This document shows, one piece after another, positions 41,774 to 49,305 of a DNA stretch of 60,720 bases. The position numbers and the translations under genes are program-made. This DNA is from Bacteroidota bacterium. Its GTDB lineage: Bacteria; Bacteroidota; Bacteroidia; Flavobacteriales_D; Sanyastnellaceae. The notes under the pieces were generated by a model, which saw only the letters and a list, made by a program, of their open reading frames with translations, made no database searches and had not been told where the DNA came from. Location: positions 1 to 60,720 of the forward strand of contig JAQCBJ010000007.1 in the NCBI GenBank assembly GCA_027621555.1, read 5' to 3'. Position 1 is the stretch's first letter. Each line of letters opens with the position of its first letter.

Positions 41774-43062
41774 CGCCCCGCGACCCAGCTTCGGGATTCG
41801 CGGAACACGCCCAACACTTGGCCGTGCAGCTTGTCCTTCAGAGGAGGTAGGTTGACTCCTCGGCTGCCGTTGTGGGGGACGTGGCCTTGTTCAGGGTGGA
41901 ACCACGTGAGATCGCAAGAAGCTCCTTTTGTCACGTTGGCGTTGTCCAAGGACAACACGTGCCTCGGTCCCGACGTCAACGAGCGTACAAGGGCGGCAGT
42001 GGCTTGCTCGGTGCTGGACGCTTCGGCCAGTCCGCTCAAGGCCAAGGCGAACGCTGAGGGCAGGCTGGCGACGCCTTCGGGACTCAGCATGAATTCGACG
42101 TCGTGGTGTTCCAAGTCTTCCGGGCGGTGGTCGCTGATGACCACGTCCACGGTGCCATCGAGGACGCCTTGTCGAAGTGCATCTCGGTCCGCTTTGGAGC
42201 GGAACGGAGACCGAACGCGTAGGGTGCCGACAAACCCACGCAAGTCCTCGTCGCAGTACGCCAAGTGCAAGGCTGTGGTTCCGCACGTTACGTTCAACCC
42301 GGCTTGTTTCGCCTTGCGCACCAACTCGACTCCAGCAGCGGTGGTGAGGATGGAAAAATGCAATCGGCCTCCTGCATACTTCAGCACGTCAAGATCTCTT
42401 GCCACGCGGAGCGTTTCAGCTTCGGAGGGAATGCCAATCAGGCCCATCTCGGTGCTGACGACGCCCTCGTGCATGAGTCCACCTGCATTGAGGTCGCGGT
42501 CAAGAGGGTCGTCGACGATGGTCTTCCCGTGAACTTCACCGTACGTGAGTGCGCGTTGCAGCACGCCCACGCGGTCGAGGGGCGCATCGTCCGTGAAGGC
42601 CACCGCGCCCGCCTCGCTGAGGTCGTGCATCTCGGCGAGTTGCTTGCCTTGAGCTTGTTCCGTGATGCAGGCCAGAGGCAGGGCTTGGGTCGGAATGCCT
42701 GATTGGTTGGCGCGCTCCGCCGTGGCCGCGAGGTTGCGCACGGCCACTGCGTGGTCTACGCACGGGTGGGTGCTTGGAAGCACAGCCACCGCCGTGAAGC
42801 CGCCTTGCGCGGCAGCCTTCAATCCTTGGCTCAGTCCTTCCTTCGTCTCTTCACCGGGCTCGCGAAAATGCGCTTGCCCGTCCACCCAACCGGCGCTGAG
42901 ACAGCTTCCCTCCACGTGAAGGAGGGTGGCTTCAGGTGCATCGAGGGAGGGGGCGATGTCCGCGATTTGGCCGTGGTGCAACAGCACGTCGACCACCTTG
43001 TTGTGCCACGGACCTTGCGGGTCGAGCACACGTGTGGATTTTAGGAGAACAGCGTGTTCCAT
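41770..43062 (-). CDS. dihydroorotase-like protein lacking several metal ligands
   Basis: 430 residues with the full-length amidohydrolase architecture of PyrC (GWVDGQAHFREPGEETKEG, AAAQGGFTAVAVLPSTHP, GAVAFTDDA, GGLMHEGVVSTEMGLIGIPSEAE, RSPFRSKADRDAL, DVVISDHRPE, LPSAFALALS). Compared with B. subtilis PyrC, the HxH pair is Gln63-x-His65, the HCED His is replaced in IVDDPLDRDL, and the CHVST His is replaced in HFSILTTAAG. The Asp of FTDD and the Asp of SDH remain. It is therefore probably inactive alone and may be a pseudo-dihydroorotase partner of aspartate carbamoyltransferase, as in pseudomonads. It overlaps the upstream gene by 22 bases. Confidence 0.82.
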   Translation of the reverse strand: MEHAVLLKSTRVLDPQGPWHNKVVDVLLHHGQIADIAPSLDAPEATLLHVEGSCLSAGWVDGQAHFREPGEETKEGLSQGLKAAAQGGFTAVAVLPSTHPCVDHAVAVRNLAATAERANQSGIPTQALPLACITEQAQGKQLAEMHDLSEAGAVAFTDDAPLDRVGVLQRALTYGEVHGKTIVDDPLDRDLNAGGLMHEGVVSTEMGLIGIPSEAETLRVARDLDVLKYAGGRLHFSILTTAAGVELVRKAKQAGLNVTCGTTALHLAYCDEDLRGFVGTLRVRSPFRSKADRDALRQGVLDGTVDVVISDHRPEDLEHHDVEFMLSPEGVASLPSAFALALSGLAEASSTEQATAALVRSLTSGPRHVLSLDNANVTKGASCDLTWFHPEQGHVPHNGSRGVNLPPLKDKLHGQVLGVFRESRSWVAGR

Positions 43063-45128
43063 CGGCGGAGGAAGAGGGTTTCAAGGGCGAGCGCAATCAA
43101 GGCCGCGAGGAAAAAATACCACGCAAGTCGTTCGCCTGCAATGTGTTGTTCGACGAGGCTTCCTACTTGGTCTGCGGGTTGAGTCCAAACGGCGATGTCC
43201 GGCCAGCCCAAACTTGTCACGGTTTGGGTCCACTCGTCGGGAAGCCATGGGTCCAATTGGGATTCTTGCGGTTTGTGATTGAGCCCAAACGTCGCAACCA
43301 ACTGGCCGTCGCGGCGCACCGCGTACGCGCCAGGATCGGCAAGGACGTTGCCCCAACCGAGACGGGTGCCGTCCGGTGTGGTGCGGACTTCAGGGACCAC
43401 TTTCGAATTCGTTCCCTCGTCTTGACTGGACGCGCGCTCGATGAGCCAGGCGATGTCAGCATCGCGGTTGGAGGTGGAGTCGCGCCGAAGGGCCAACGTC
43501 AACGCTTGATCCCGTCCGAGCAGGAGTCGACGCCCTTGGGTTTGACGCGCTGATTCGGCCATGCGAAGCAGCGTGGGGACGAACAACCCGTGCCGCGTGA
43601 GGTTGCCTGTTTCCAAAGGGGTGCCAAGCAAGTAGATGTCACCTCGGCCCTCCGTTCCCCGAACCAAGCTCAAATACGACATGCCGTTGGCCGAGGCGAT
43701 GAGTTGTTCTTCGGTGGAGGTCGACGTGCGGTCCAGAATGCGGTCGTACGTCGGCCAATCGACGCGCGAAGGGATGGAGCGGAAGACCCCGCGATACAAG
43801 GGGTGCGTCCAGCGGACCTCGGCCACCTGGCCTGGCGCGCGGACCCATCCACGCGAAGCCCGGAGTCCGAGGGATGTGCACAAGTCTGAAATCCCTGTCC
43901 CTGCGCTGTCTGGGATGACAAGCACGGCGCCACCACCGGCCACGAATTGCTCGAGGAGGGCAAGCGCACCGGTGGAGGGTCGGGTCAACGCGTCGGCCAC
44001 TACCAAGTCATACCCAGCCAGCACTTGCGGGGAGGGGAGGGCGTCGCCGCGCTCCACCCTCAACGCAGGCCGGGCCGACTCCAGGGCTTGGTCTACGGAT
44101 TGCGATGCCGCCCGGAAGGGGGTGGCGGGATCGGTCCAATGGAACACGTCCACCGCAGATTCCACGTCGTACCCGACGAAGTGCACGTCGTCAAATTGCA
44201 CCGGTGCGTCTTCCAGCGCCACCTTCAAGCGGTGCGGCCCAGGCTCGCCGTGCGTGAAACGCAAAACCGTGTCGGTCGACAAACCTGGGACAAGGTTGAA
44301 ACTTCCAATGGCCTCTGTGATTCCGTCGACGCTCAGGGTGAGGGGAAGCCCGTCCACGCCTTCGGCAGCGTCATGAGCGACGCGAACATGAAGGGCGGCG
44401 GGTTGGTCGCGCAGAGCGAGAGGGGCGTCAAACCAAACCGAGTCAATCCACACGTTGGGCACGGCGTTGGCCTGAATGGGCAGCACGTGCCACGCGACGC
44501 TGGTGTCGGGAACCGTGGACGTCCACACCTCGTGACTTGATTTCTGCAAGTCCGTGATCCAAAACGCGCGAGCTGTCGCGCCATCCGCCCGTCGGAATTG
44601 ATCGAGGCTTCGTTGCATCACCGCGTCCAAATCCGGGGCGTGGTTGGAAAGCTGCGCGCCGGCGATGCGCTCAAGGGCTTCGGTCTGGGTCAGAAACCGT
44701 TGGTCTTGGCCTGAAAATTCACTCGTGAAGACGTGAAATTTGTCCGTTTCGTTGAAGGCCTCGACGAGCGCCGTGGCTTTTTGTTTGGCCTCTTGAATGA
44801 GCGGCCCCACTTCCCCAGAAGCCATCATGGAGGGACTTGTGTCGAGGTAGATGGACACCGCTTGACGCGCTGAGGCGACAGTGGTGTCTTCCGGCATGCG
44901 CATGGGATCGGCAAAGGCCAAAACCAAGGCCGCGAACGCCAACATCCGCATGGCGAGAATCAGCAAGTTGCGCAGCCGATGGCGGGACTGGGTCTCTTTT
45001 TGGACGTCTTTGAGAAAAGCGACGTTGGAAAAGGGAATGCGCTTGAAGCGCCTCAATTGCAGCAGGTGCAAGGCGACGGGAATGGCGAGCGCCAACAATC
45101 CCCAGAGTATGTCAGGCCTTCCCCACAC
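43041..45128 (-). CDS. BatA/VWA-domain membrane protein
   Basis: 695 residues. An N-terminal BatA-type double membrane region (about 1-75: ILWGLLALAIPVALHLLQL, FKRIPFSNVAFLKDVQ, LLILAMRMLAFAALVLAFADP) leads into a von Willebrand A-like domain whose MIDAS begins YLDTSPSMMA (a DxSxS variant, D-T-S-P-S). A long beta-rich middle and a glutamine-amidotransferase-like part (VAGGGAVLVIPDSAG) follow, with a final membrane helix (YFFLAALIALALETLFL). Bacteroidota carry many such proteins of unknown function. The start is GTG at 45128, supported by a -7 box ending 4 bases upstream. Confidence 0.85.
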   Translation of the reverse strand: MWGRPDILWGLLALAIPVALHLLQLRRFKRIPFSNVAFLKDVQKETQSRHRLRNLLILAMRMLAFAALVLAFADPMRMPEDTTVASARQAVSIYLDTSPSMMASGEVGPLIQEAKQKATALVEAFNETDKFHVFTSEFSGQDQRFLTQTEALERIAGAQLSNHAPDLDAVMQRSLDQFRRADGATARAFWITDLQKSSHEVWTSTVPDTSVAWHVLPIQANAVPNVWIDSVWFDAPLALRDQPAALHVRVAHDAAEGVDGLPLTLSVDGITEAIGSFNLVPGLSTDTVLRFTHGEPGPHRLKVALEDAPVQFDDVHFVGYDVESAVDVFHWTDPATPFRAASQSVDQALESARPALRVERGDALPSPQVLAGYDLVVADALTRPSTGALALLEQFVAGGGAVLVIPDSAGTGISDLCTSLGLRASRGWVRAPGQVAEVRWTHPLYRGVFRSIPSRVDWPTYDRILDRTSTSTEEQLIASANGMSYLSLVRGTEGRGDIYLLGTPLETGNLTRHGLFVPTLLRMAESARQTQGRRLLLGRDQALTLALRRDSTSNRDADIAWLIERASSQDEGTNSKVVPEVRTTPDGTRLGWGNVLADPGAYAVRRDGQLVATFGLNHKPQESQLDPWLPDEWTQTVTSLGWPDIAVWTQPADQVGSLVEQHIAGERLAWYFFLAALIALALETLFLRRWNTLFS

Positions 45129-45132
45129 GTGG

Positions 45133-45140
45133 CAAATTTA
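45133..45140 (-). promoter_or_regulatory. -7 box TAAATTTG (minus), 4 bases before the BatA-like GTG
   Basis: Exact TAnnTTTG match on the minus strand. It ends 4 bases before the GTG start at 45128, giving a predicted leaderless GTG-initiated message. Confidence 0.5.
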
Positions 45141-45144
45141 GCCC

Positions 45145-45152
45145 GATTTTAG
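45145..45152 (+). promoter_or_regulatory. -7-like box GATTTTAG, 4 bases before the TIGR02757 gene
   Basis: GATTTTAG is a weak version of the box, but it sits at the same 4-base distance from the ATG at 45157. It faces the minus-strand box at 45133-45140 within a 28-base divergent gap. Confidence 0.3.
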
Positions 45153-45156
45153 CGGC

Positions 45157-45936
45157 ATGGCACCGGAGGACGTCAAGGAGTTTTTGTTGGAGAAAGCGGA
45201 CCAGTACGAGGTGCCCGATTTTTTGCCGCATGACCCTTTGTCGATTCCGCATCGGTATTCCGATCGACGGGACGTGGAAGTGGCGGCCTTTTTCGCCGCA
45301 ACGTTGGCTTGGGGCAACCGCGTCTCCATTTTGAAAAGCCTCGACGGCTTGATGGCGCGCATGGACCACGCGCCAGGGGCTTTTGTGGAGGGACACGAAC
45401 CGGGAGATTTGAGCGTCTTTGATGGATTCGTGCATCGGACCTTTCAGGCGGAGGACGCCCGCGGATTTGTGCGGGGCTTGTCGGAGTTGATGGCCGTTCA
45501 CGGTTCGCTTGAAGCTGCGATGATGGCTGGGTGGAGCCAGCCCAGCCGTCCCGAAGGGTTGCGCAACGCGATCACGTCCTTTCACCATGCGTTCCTCGCG
45601 TGCAGCGGCGTGGCGCCGCGGACCAAAAAGCACGTCGCCAACCCCGCCGCCGGTTCGGCCGCCAAACGATTGAACATGTTTCTCCGATGGATGGTGCGGC
45701 CCTCTGCGCGTGGCGTGGATCTTGGCTTGTGGAAAGGCATTTCGCCGTCGGCGCTTCACATCCCGTTGGACGTACACACGTCCAACGTGGGCCGAAAGCT
45801 GGGGTTGTTGATGCGAAAATCGAACGACTGGAAGGCGGTGGAAGAATTGACAGCATCCCTGCGTGCCATCGATGCGGAGGACCCGGTGAGGTTGGACTTC
45901 GCGTTGTTTGGGTTGGGCGCGATGGAGGGCTTTTGA
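45157..45936 (+). CDS. TIGR02757 family protein
   Basis: 259 residues. The VKEFLLEKADQYEVPDFLPHDPLSIPHRYS start, DVEVAAFFAATLAWGNRVSILKSL, the KRLNMFLRWMVR segment and the HIPLDVHTSNVGRKLGLL end match TIGR02757, a family common in Bacteroidota and distantly like helix-hairpin-helix DNA glycosylase folds. The role is not established. It is followed after 23 bases by the MnmD-Nudix gene with its own -7-like box. Confidence 0.9.
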   Translation: MAPEDVKEFLLEKADQYEVPDFLPHDPLSIPHRYSDRRDVEVAAFFAATLAWGNRVSILKSLDGLMARMDHAPGAFVEGHEPGDLSVFDGFVHRTFQAEDARGFVRGLSELMAVHGSLEAAMMAGWSQPSRPEGLRNAITSFHHAFLACSGVAPRTKKHVANPAAGSAAKRLNMFLRWMVRPSARGVDLGLWKGISPSALHIPLDVHTSNVGRKLGLLMRKSNDWKAVEELTASLRAIDAEDPVRLDFALFGLGAMEGF

Positions 45937-45947
45937 GGGAGATGCCT

Positions 45948-45955
45948 GACCTTTG
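45948..45955 (+). promoter_or_regulatory. -7-like box GACCTTTG, 4 bases before the MnmD-Nudix GTG
   Basis: Same octamer as before cysQ (1745-1752). It ends 4 bases before the GTG at 45960. Confidence 0.3.
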
Positions 45956-45959
45956 AACC

Positions 45960-47096
45960 GTGAAGGTTCGCGACACACGAGACGGGAGCAAGACGCTCCA
46001 CCGACCGGACTTGGAGGTCTTCTACCACAGCGTGCATGGCGCGTGGAGCGAGACGCGTCACGTGTTTGGCGAAATGGGGTTGGAGGCCGCGTTTCAACGG
46101 GTGCCACAAGGGCCAGTGCACGTGCTCGAGGTCGGGTTGGGAACGGGATTGAACGTGCTGGACGTTTGGTTGCGGGCCCAGGAACGCAAACGCGAGGTCG
46201 TCCTGCATAGCCTCGAGCCCCATCCCTTGTCGTGGAGCGAGGTGGAGGTGTTGAGGTACGATTCGTTGACGGGCGTTCCGAAGGACGTTTGGCGCGAGGT
46301 GCATGACCGGGGAGACTGGGCGGACGACTTCCTGAAATTCTCCCGGTGGCCACACGGCCTTTTTGAAGCGCCTTTGGAGGAGCAGCATTACGACGTCGTG
46401 CTGTTCGACGCGTTCGCACCGGCGGCGCAGCCCGAGCTTTGGACTCCACGCGCCATGGACCGGATGCGGTTGGCTTTGAAGCCGGGCGGCCAGCTTGTGA
46501 CGTATTGCGCCAAAGGAGATGTCCGTCGCGCCATGGAAGAGGCGGGATTTGCCGTGGAACGCGTTCCCGGTCCTCCAGGAAAACGCGAAATGCTTCGCGC
46601 CACACGCGTGGATCGGCCCACAGGACGACTCAATGTCCGGGTGTACATGATGGTCACCCGCCAAGAGCCATCCACGGGAAAGCCGCAGGTGTTGGTTTCG
46701 TACGAACGTCTGCCCATGGGCGGCGTCATGAAGTTCCCTGGCGGAGGATTGGAGTGGGGAGAGGGCACGACGGCGTGCTTGCGCCGCGAGGCATTGGAAG
46801 AACTAGGGCAACCGGTGGAGGTCGAGCGTTTGGTTCACGTCAGCCAACGCGCCCACATCAGCTCGTTTGACCCCAACCAACAGGTGATCGCGGTGCACTA
46901 CGCTGTACGCCTTGAGGGAGAGATCGTGTTCGAAGACGACGGCGTGTTGGACGATGTGTTTGGCAAGCGCGTTCCGATGATGCACCAACGGCTCGGCTGG
47001 CGCGACGTCCACTCGCTCGAAACGCGAGAGTTTCAATTTGCTTCCGATCGCGAAGCGTGGGATGCCTGGCGAGTTCAGGCTGCTGACCTCAGTTGA
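45960..47096 (+). CDS. MnmD/MnmC-type tRNA methyltransferase fused to a Nudix hydrolase
   Basis: 378 residues, GTG start. Residues 1-about 222 are MnmC2/MnmD-like: DGSKTLHRPDLEVFYHSVHGAWSE, the SAM-binding VHVLEVGLGTGLNVLDVW, DVVLFDAFAPAAQPELWT and GGQLVTYCAKGDVRRAMEEAGF. This domain methylates the aminomethyl group of nm5(s2)U34 in tRNA. From about 225 a Nudix domain follows (VRVYMMVTRQEPSTGKPQVLVSYERL) with an intact Nudix box GGLEWGEGTTACLRREALEELG. Nudix enzymes hydrolyse nucleoside diphosphate-linked compounds. I know MnmD normally as a stand-alone protein of about 220 residues, so the fusion is unusual. It overlaps the convergent gene by 8 bases. Confidence 0.88.
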   Translation: MKVRDTRDGSKTLHRPDLEVFYHSVHGAWSETRHVFGEMGLEAAFQRVPQGPVHVLEVGLGTGLNVLDVWLRAQERKREVVLHSLEPHPLSWSEVEVLRYDSLTGVPKDVWREVHDRGDWADDFLKFSRWPHGLFEAPLEEQHYDVVLFDAFAPAAQPELWTPRAMDRMRLALKPGGQLVTYCAKGDVRRAMEEAGFAVERVPGPPGKREMLRATRVDRPTGRLNVRVYMMVTRQEPSTGKPQVLVSYERLPMGGVMKFPGGGLEWGEGTTACLRREALEELGQPVEVERLVHVSQRAHISSFDPNQQVIAVHYAVRLEGEIVFEDDGVLDDVFGKRVPMMHQRLGWRDVHSLETREFQFASDREAWDAWRVQAADLS

Positions 47097-47670
47097 GCAG
47101 CCCCCAACGGTGCTCCACGCAGTCGTCGATGCGGCGGCACAGTTGCTCCGGCGTGAAGGTGCGCCACCCCATTTCGTTCAATTCGCCACCGAGCACGAAG
47201 TAGGAGTCCAAATCAATCGCCTGCATGTCCGCCAGCACGTGCTCCCTGAAATTCAACAGGGCAATCCAACCGTCGGCATCCATGACTTCGTCAAACCACT
47301 CTTCGTAGTACGCGTCGTCGCTGTGGTGGAAGTTCAGCACGTTCTCGCCAATCAGGACAAACTTCGAGATGCCGCCTTCCATCAACGGGTCGATGACCTC
47401 TCGCTTCAACAGCATGATGTCGTTGAACAAGCAGTCGTTCCATTCACCAATGAATTCCAGCACTGCGTACCCCTCGTCGTAGTCCGCGTAAAGCACCTTG
47501 GTGTAGAGGGTTTGGCTTCCAAACTCATCCCATTGCGGGTGGATGTAATGGTCGTAGACTTTCAGGTGATAGGCAAACTCGTTGTACACCCGGTTGTAGA
47601 ACGGACTCTGCGGATCGTCGCTCGCGATGTAGTGGTTCCGCCACGCGTAGTAAGGCTCAAGCGCGTGCAT
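47089..47670 (-). CDS. uncharacterised conserved protein
   Basis: 193 residues, acidic and aromatic-rich, with no signal peptide or membrane segment. Notable segments are EPYYAWRNHYIASDDPQSPF, HIHPQWDEFGS-like HYIHPQWDEFGS, FIGEWNDCLFNDIMLLKRE, KFVLIGENVLNFHHSDDAYYEEW and LNEMGWRTFTPEQL. I recognise it only as a type of protein seen next to murQ in Bacteroidota; no function is known to me. It starts 4 bases after the murQ stop, so it is co-transcribed and may belong to amino-sugar or cell-wall recycling. Confidence 0.75.
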   Translation of the reverse strand: MHALEPYYAWRNHYIASDDPQSPFYNRVYNEFAYHLKVYDHYIHPQWDEFGSQTLYTKVLYADYDEGYAVLEFIGEWNDCLFNDIMLLKREVIDPLMEGGISKFVLIGENVLNFHHSDDAYYEEWFDEVMDADGWIALLNFREHVLADMQAIDLDSYFVLGGELNEMGWRTFTPEQLCRRIDDCVEHRWGLLN

Positions 47671-47674
47671 GGGC

Positions 47675-48493
47675 TCAGCTTGCGTTGTGGGCGTCGACGG
47701 CGGCGCGCACGCTGCCGTGTTGTTCCAATTTCACCTGCGCTTGGGCCAAATCCAACCCCGTCGCCTCCGCCACCATCCGGGCGCCACGTTGGACAAGCTT
47801 GGCGTTGGTGAGTTGCATGTCCACCATGCGGTTGCCTTGGACGTGTCCGAGCTGGATCATCGCCGCGGTGGTGAGGCGGTTCAACAACAGCTTGGTGGCG
47901 GTTCCGGCTTTCATGCGCGTGGAACCCGTGACGAACTCGGGTCCAGTCACGGCAACGACGGGGTGGTCGCAGGCGTGAACGATGGCGCTGTCCGGGTTGC
48001 ACGTGATGCATCCGGTAAGAACGCCGCGCAGCCGCGCTTGACGCAGGGCCCCAAGCACATACGGGGTTCGGCCACTCGCGGCAATTCCGACCACGGTGTC
48101 GCGATCGTTGATGTCTTGCGCCTCCAGATCCAGCCATCCTTGGGCTTCGTCGTCTTCGGCGCCTTCCACCGCGGCACGGATGGCCGCATCGCCGCCCGCC
48201 ATGAGTCCCACGACAACATGTGGGGCGACCCCAAACGTCGGAGGGCATTCGCTCGCATCCACCACCCCAAGTCGTCCGCTTGTGCCTGCGCCCAAGTAAA
48301 ACAAGCGTCCGCCTTGTTTCATCCGTGGCACGAGCTCGTTGAGGAGTCCCTCAAGCGCGGGCAAGGCCTTTTCCACAGCGGGTTGGACGGCGTCATCCAC
48401 GTGGTGCATGGCGCGCAGCAATTCGGCGACGGACATCTCATGCAGGTTGTCGACGGGACCGGGTTGTTCGGTAGGGGGGAGTTGGTCGGACAT
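47675..48493 (-). CDS. murQ: N-acetylmuramic acid 6-phosphate etherase
   Basis: 272 residues with the SIS-domain fold of MurQ: GGRLFYLGAGTSGRLGVVDASECPPTFG (the SIS nucleotide/sugar site), ASGRTPYVLGALRQA, GPEFVTGSTRMKAGTATKLLLN and GNRMVDMQLTNAKL. It cleaves the lactyl ether of MurNAc-6-phosphate to GlcNAc-6-phosphate and lactate in the cytoplasm, a step of peptidoglycan recycling. No AnmK or MurNAc transporter is adjacent. It is preceded by an exact -7 box. Confidence 0.96.
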   Translation of the reverse strand: MSDQLPPTEQPGPVDNLHEMSVAELLRAMHHVDDAVQPAVEKALPALEGLLNELVPRMKQGGRLFYLGAGTSGRLGVVDASECPPTFGVAPHVVVGLMAGGDAAIRAAVEGAEDDEAQGWLDLEAQDINDRDTVVGIAASGRTPYVLGALRQARLRGVLTGCITCNPDSAIVHACDHPVVAVTGPEFVTGSTRMKAGTATKLLLNRLTTAAMIQLGHVQGNRMVDMQLTNAKLVQRGARMVAEATGLDLAQAQVKLEQHGSVRAAVDAHNAS

Positions 48494-48500
48494 GCTCCCT

Positions 48501-48508
48501 CAAATGTA
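48501..48508 (-). promoter_or_regulatory. -7 box TACATTTG (minus), 7 bases before murQ
   Basis: Exact TAnnTTTG on the minus strand. TCTG lies 18 bases further upstream as a near-match -33. The gap to the ATG is 7 bases (AGGGAGC), so the leader would be only a few bases. Confidence 0.5.
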
Positions 48509-48525
48509 CAGGAGGAAACTGCGGG

Positions 48526-49305
48526 TCAGATTCCCGATTGAGACCAAATTTCCCACGCCTTTTCCGCCTGAAGACGGAGCATGTCCGCGCCGTTCAGGGC
48601 GTGCGCGCCTTGGCGTTTGGCCTCCTTCAACAACCGCGTTTCCGCAGGGTTGTAAATCAAGTCCACCACGAGGTGATCGGGGGTCAGGAAGGAAGTAGGG
48701 AAGGGCACCATTTCGTGGTCTTGAGGGTGCATGCCTACGGGCGTGCAATGGACCACGAGAAGATGGTGTTTGAGCACGAAAGCGTTCAACTCGTCGTAGC
48801 CCAAGGCAGGTCGGCCGTAGGCCACGGTTCCAGCGGTGCTGTTTCCTTGTCGCGACACGCCAAGGGCGTCGATGCCCAAAGAGGCAAGGACGTGATGGAC
48901 CGCGGCAGCGCTCCCGCCTGTGCCCAGGACGAGCGCCCGCTCGTGCCGGTTGGCCAGGAAGGGTTGGATGGACCGTTGGAAGCCCCACACGTCCGTGTTG
49001 TGTCCCACCCAGCCGTCACCTTGGCGCACCAAGGTGTTGACGGCACCCAACGCCTGCGCCGCCTCCGACAGGTCGCTGAGAATGGGCAGGATGCTTCGCT
49101 TGTGTGGAACCGTCACGTTGAGCCCCGCCAGGTTGGGGTGCTGGGCCACCAGGTCGGGAAAATGTTGAATGTCGGGCAGGTCAAAGGCCCGGTAGGAGAT
49201 CTCCGTTCGCCCCGCGCGTTTCAGAATGTCGGCGAACAGCGTCGGGCTTTGGGAATGGCCAATGGGGTGCCCCAGCACGCCCAGCAAAGGAGCGCCTGTG
49301 TTCAT
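48526..49305 (-). CDS. aroE: shikimate dehydrogenase
   Basis: 259 residues from the ATG at 49305, which overlaps the DUF368 stop (ATGA); the longer open frame is an artefact. The family sites are present: LGHPIGHSQSPTLF (shikimate binding), NVTVPHK (catalytic Lys69), WVGHNTD (Asp105), the NADP loop LVLGTGGSAAAV, and the C-terminal DLIYNPAETRLL and NGADMLRLQAEKAWEIW. It reduces 3-dehydroshikimate in aromatic amino acid synthesis. Last gene of a five-gene minus-strand run. Confidence 0.95.
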   Translation of the reverse strand: MNTGAPLLGVLGHPIGHSQSPTLFADILKRAGRTEISYRAFDLPDIQHFPDLVAQHPNLAGLNVTVPHKRSILPILSDLSEAAQALGAVNTLVRQGDGWVGHNTDVWGFQRSIQPFLANRHERALVLGTGGSAAAVHHVLASLGIDALGVSRQGNSTAGTVAYGRPALGYDELNAFVLKHHLLVVHCTPVGMHPQDHEMVPFPTSFLTPDHLVVDLIYNPAETRLLKEAKRQGAHALNGADMLRLQAEKAWEIWSQSGI

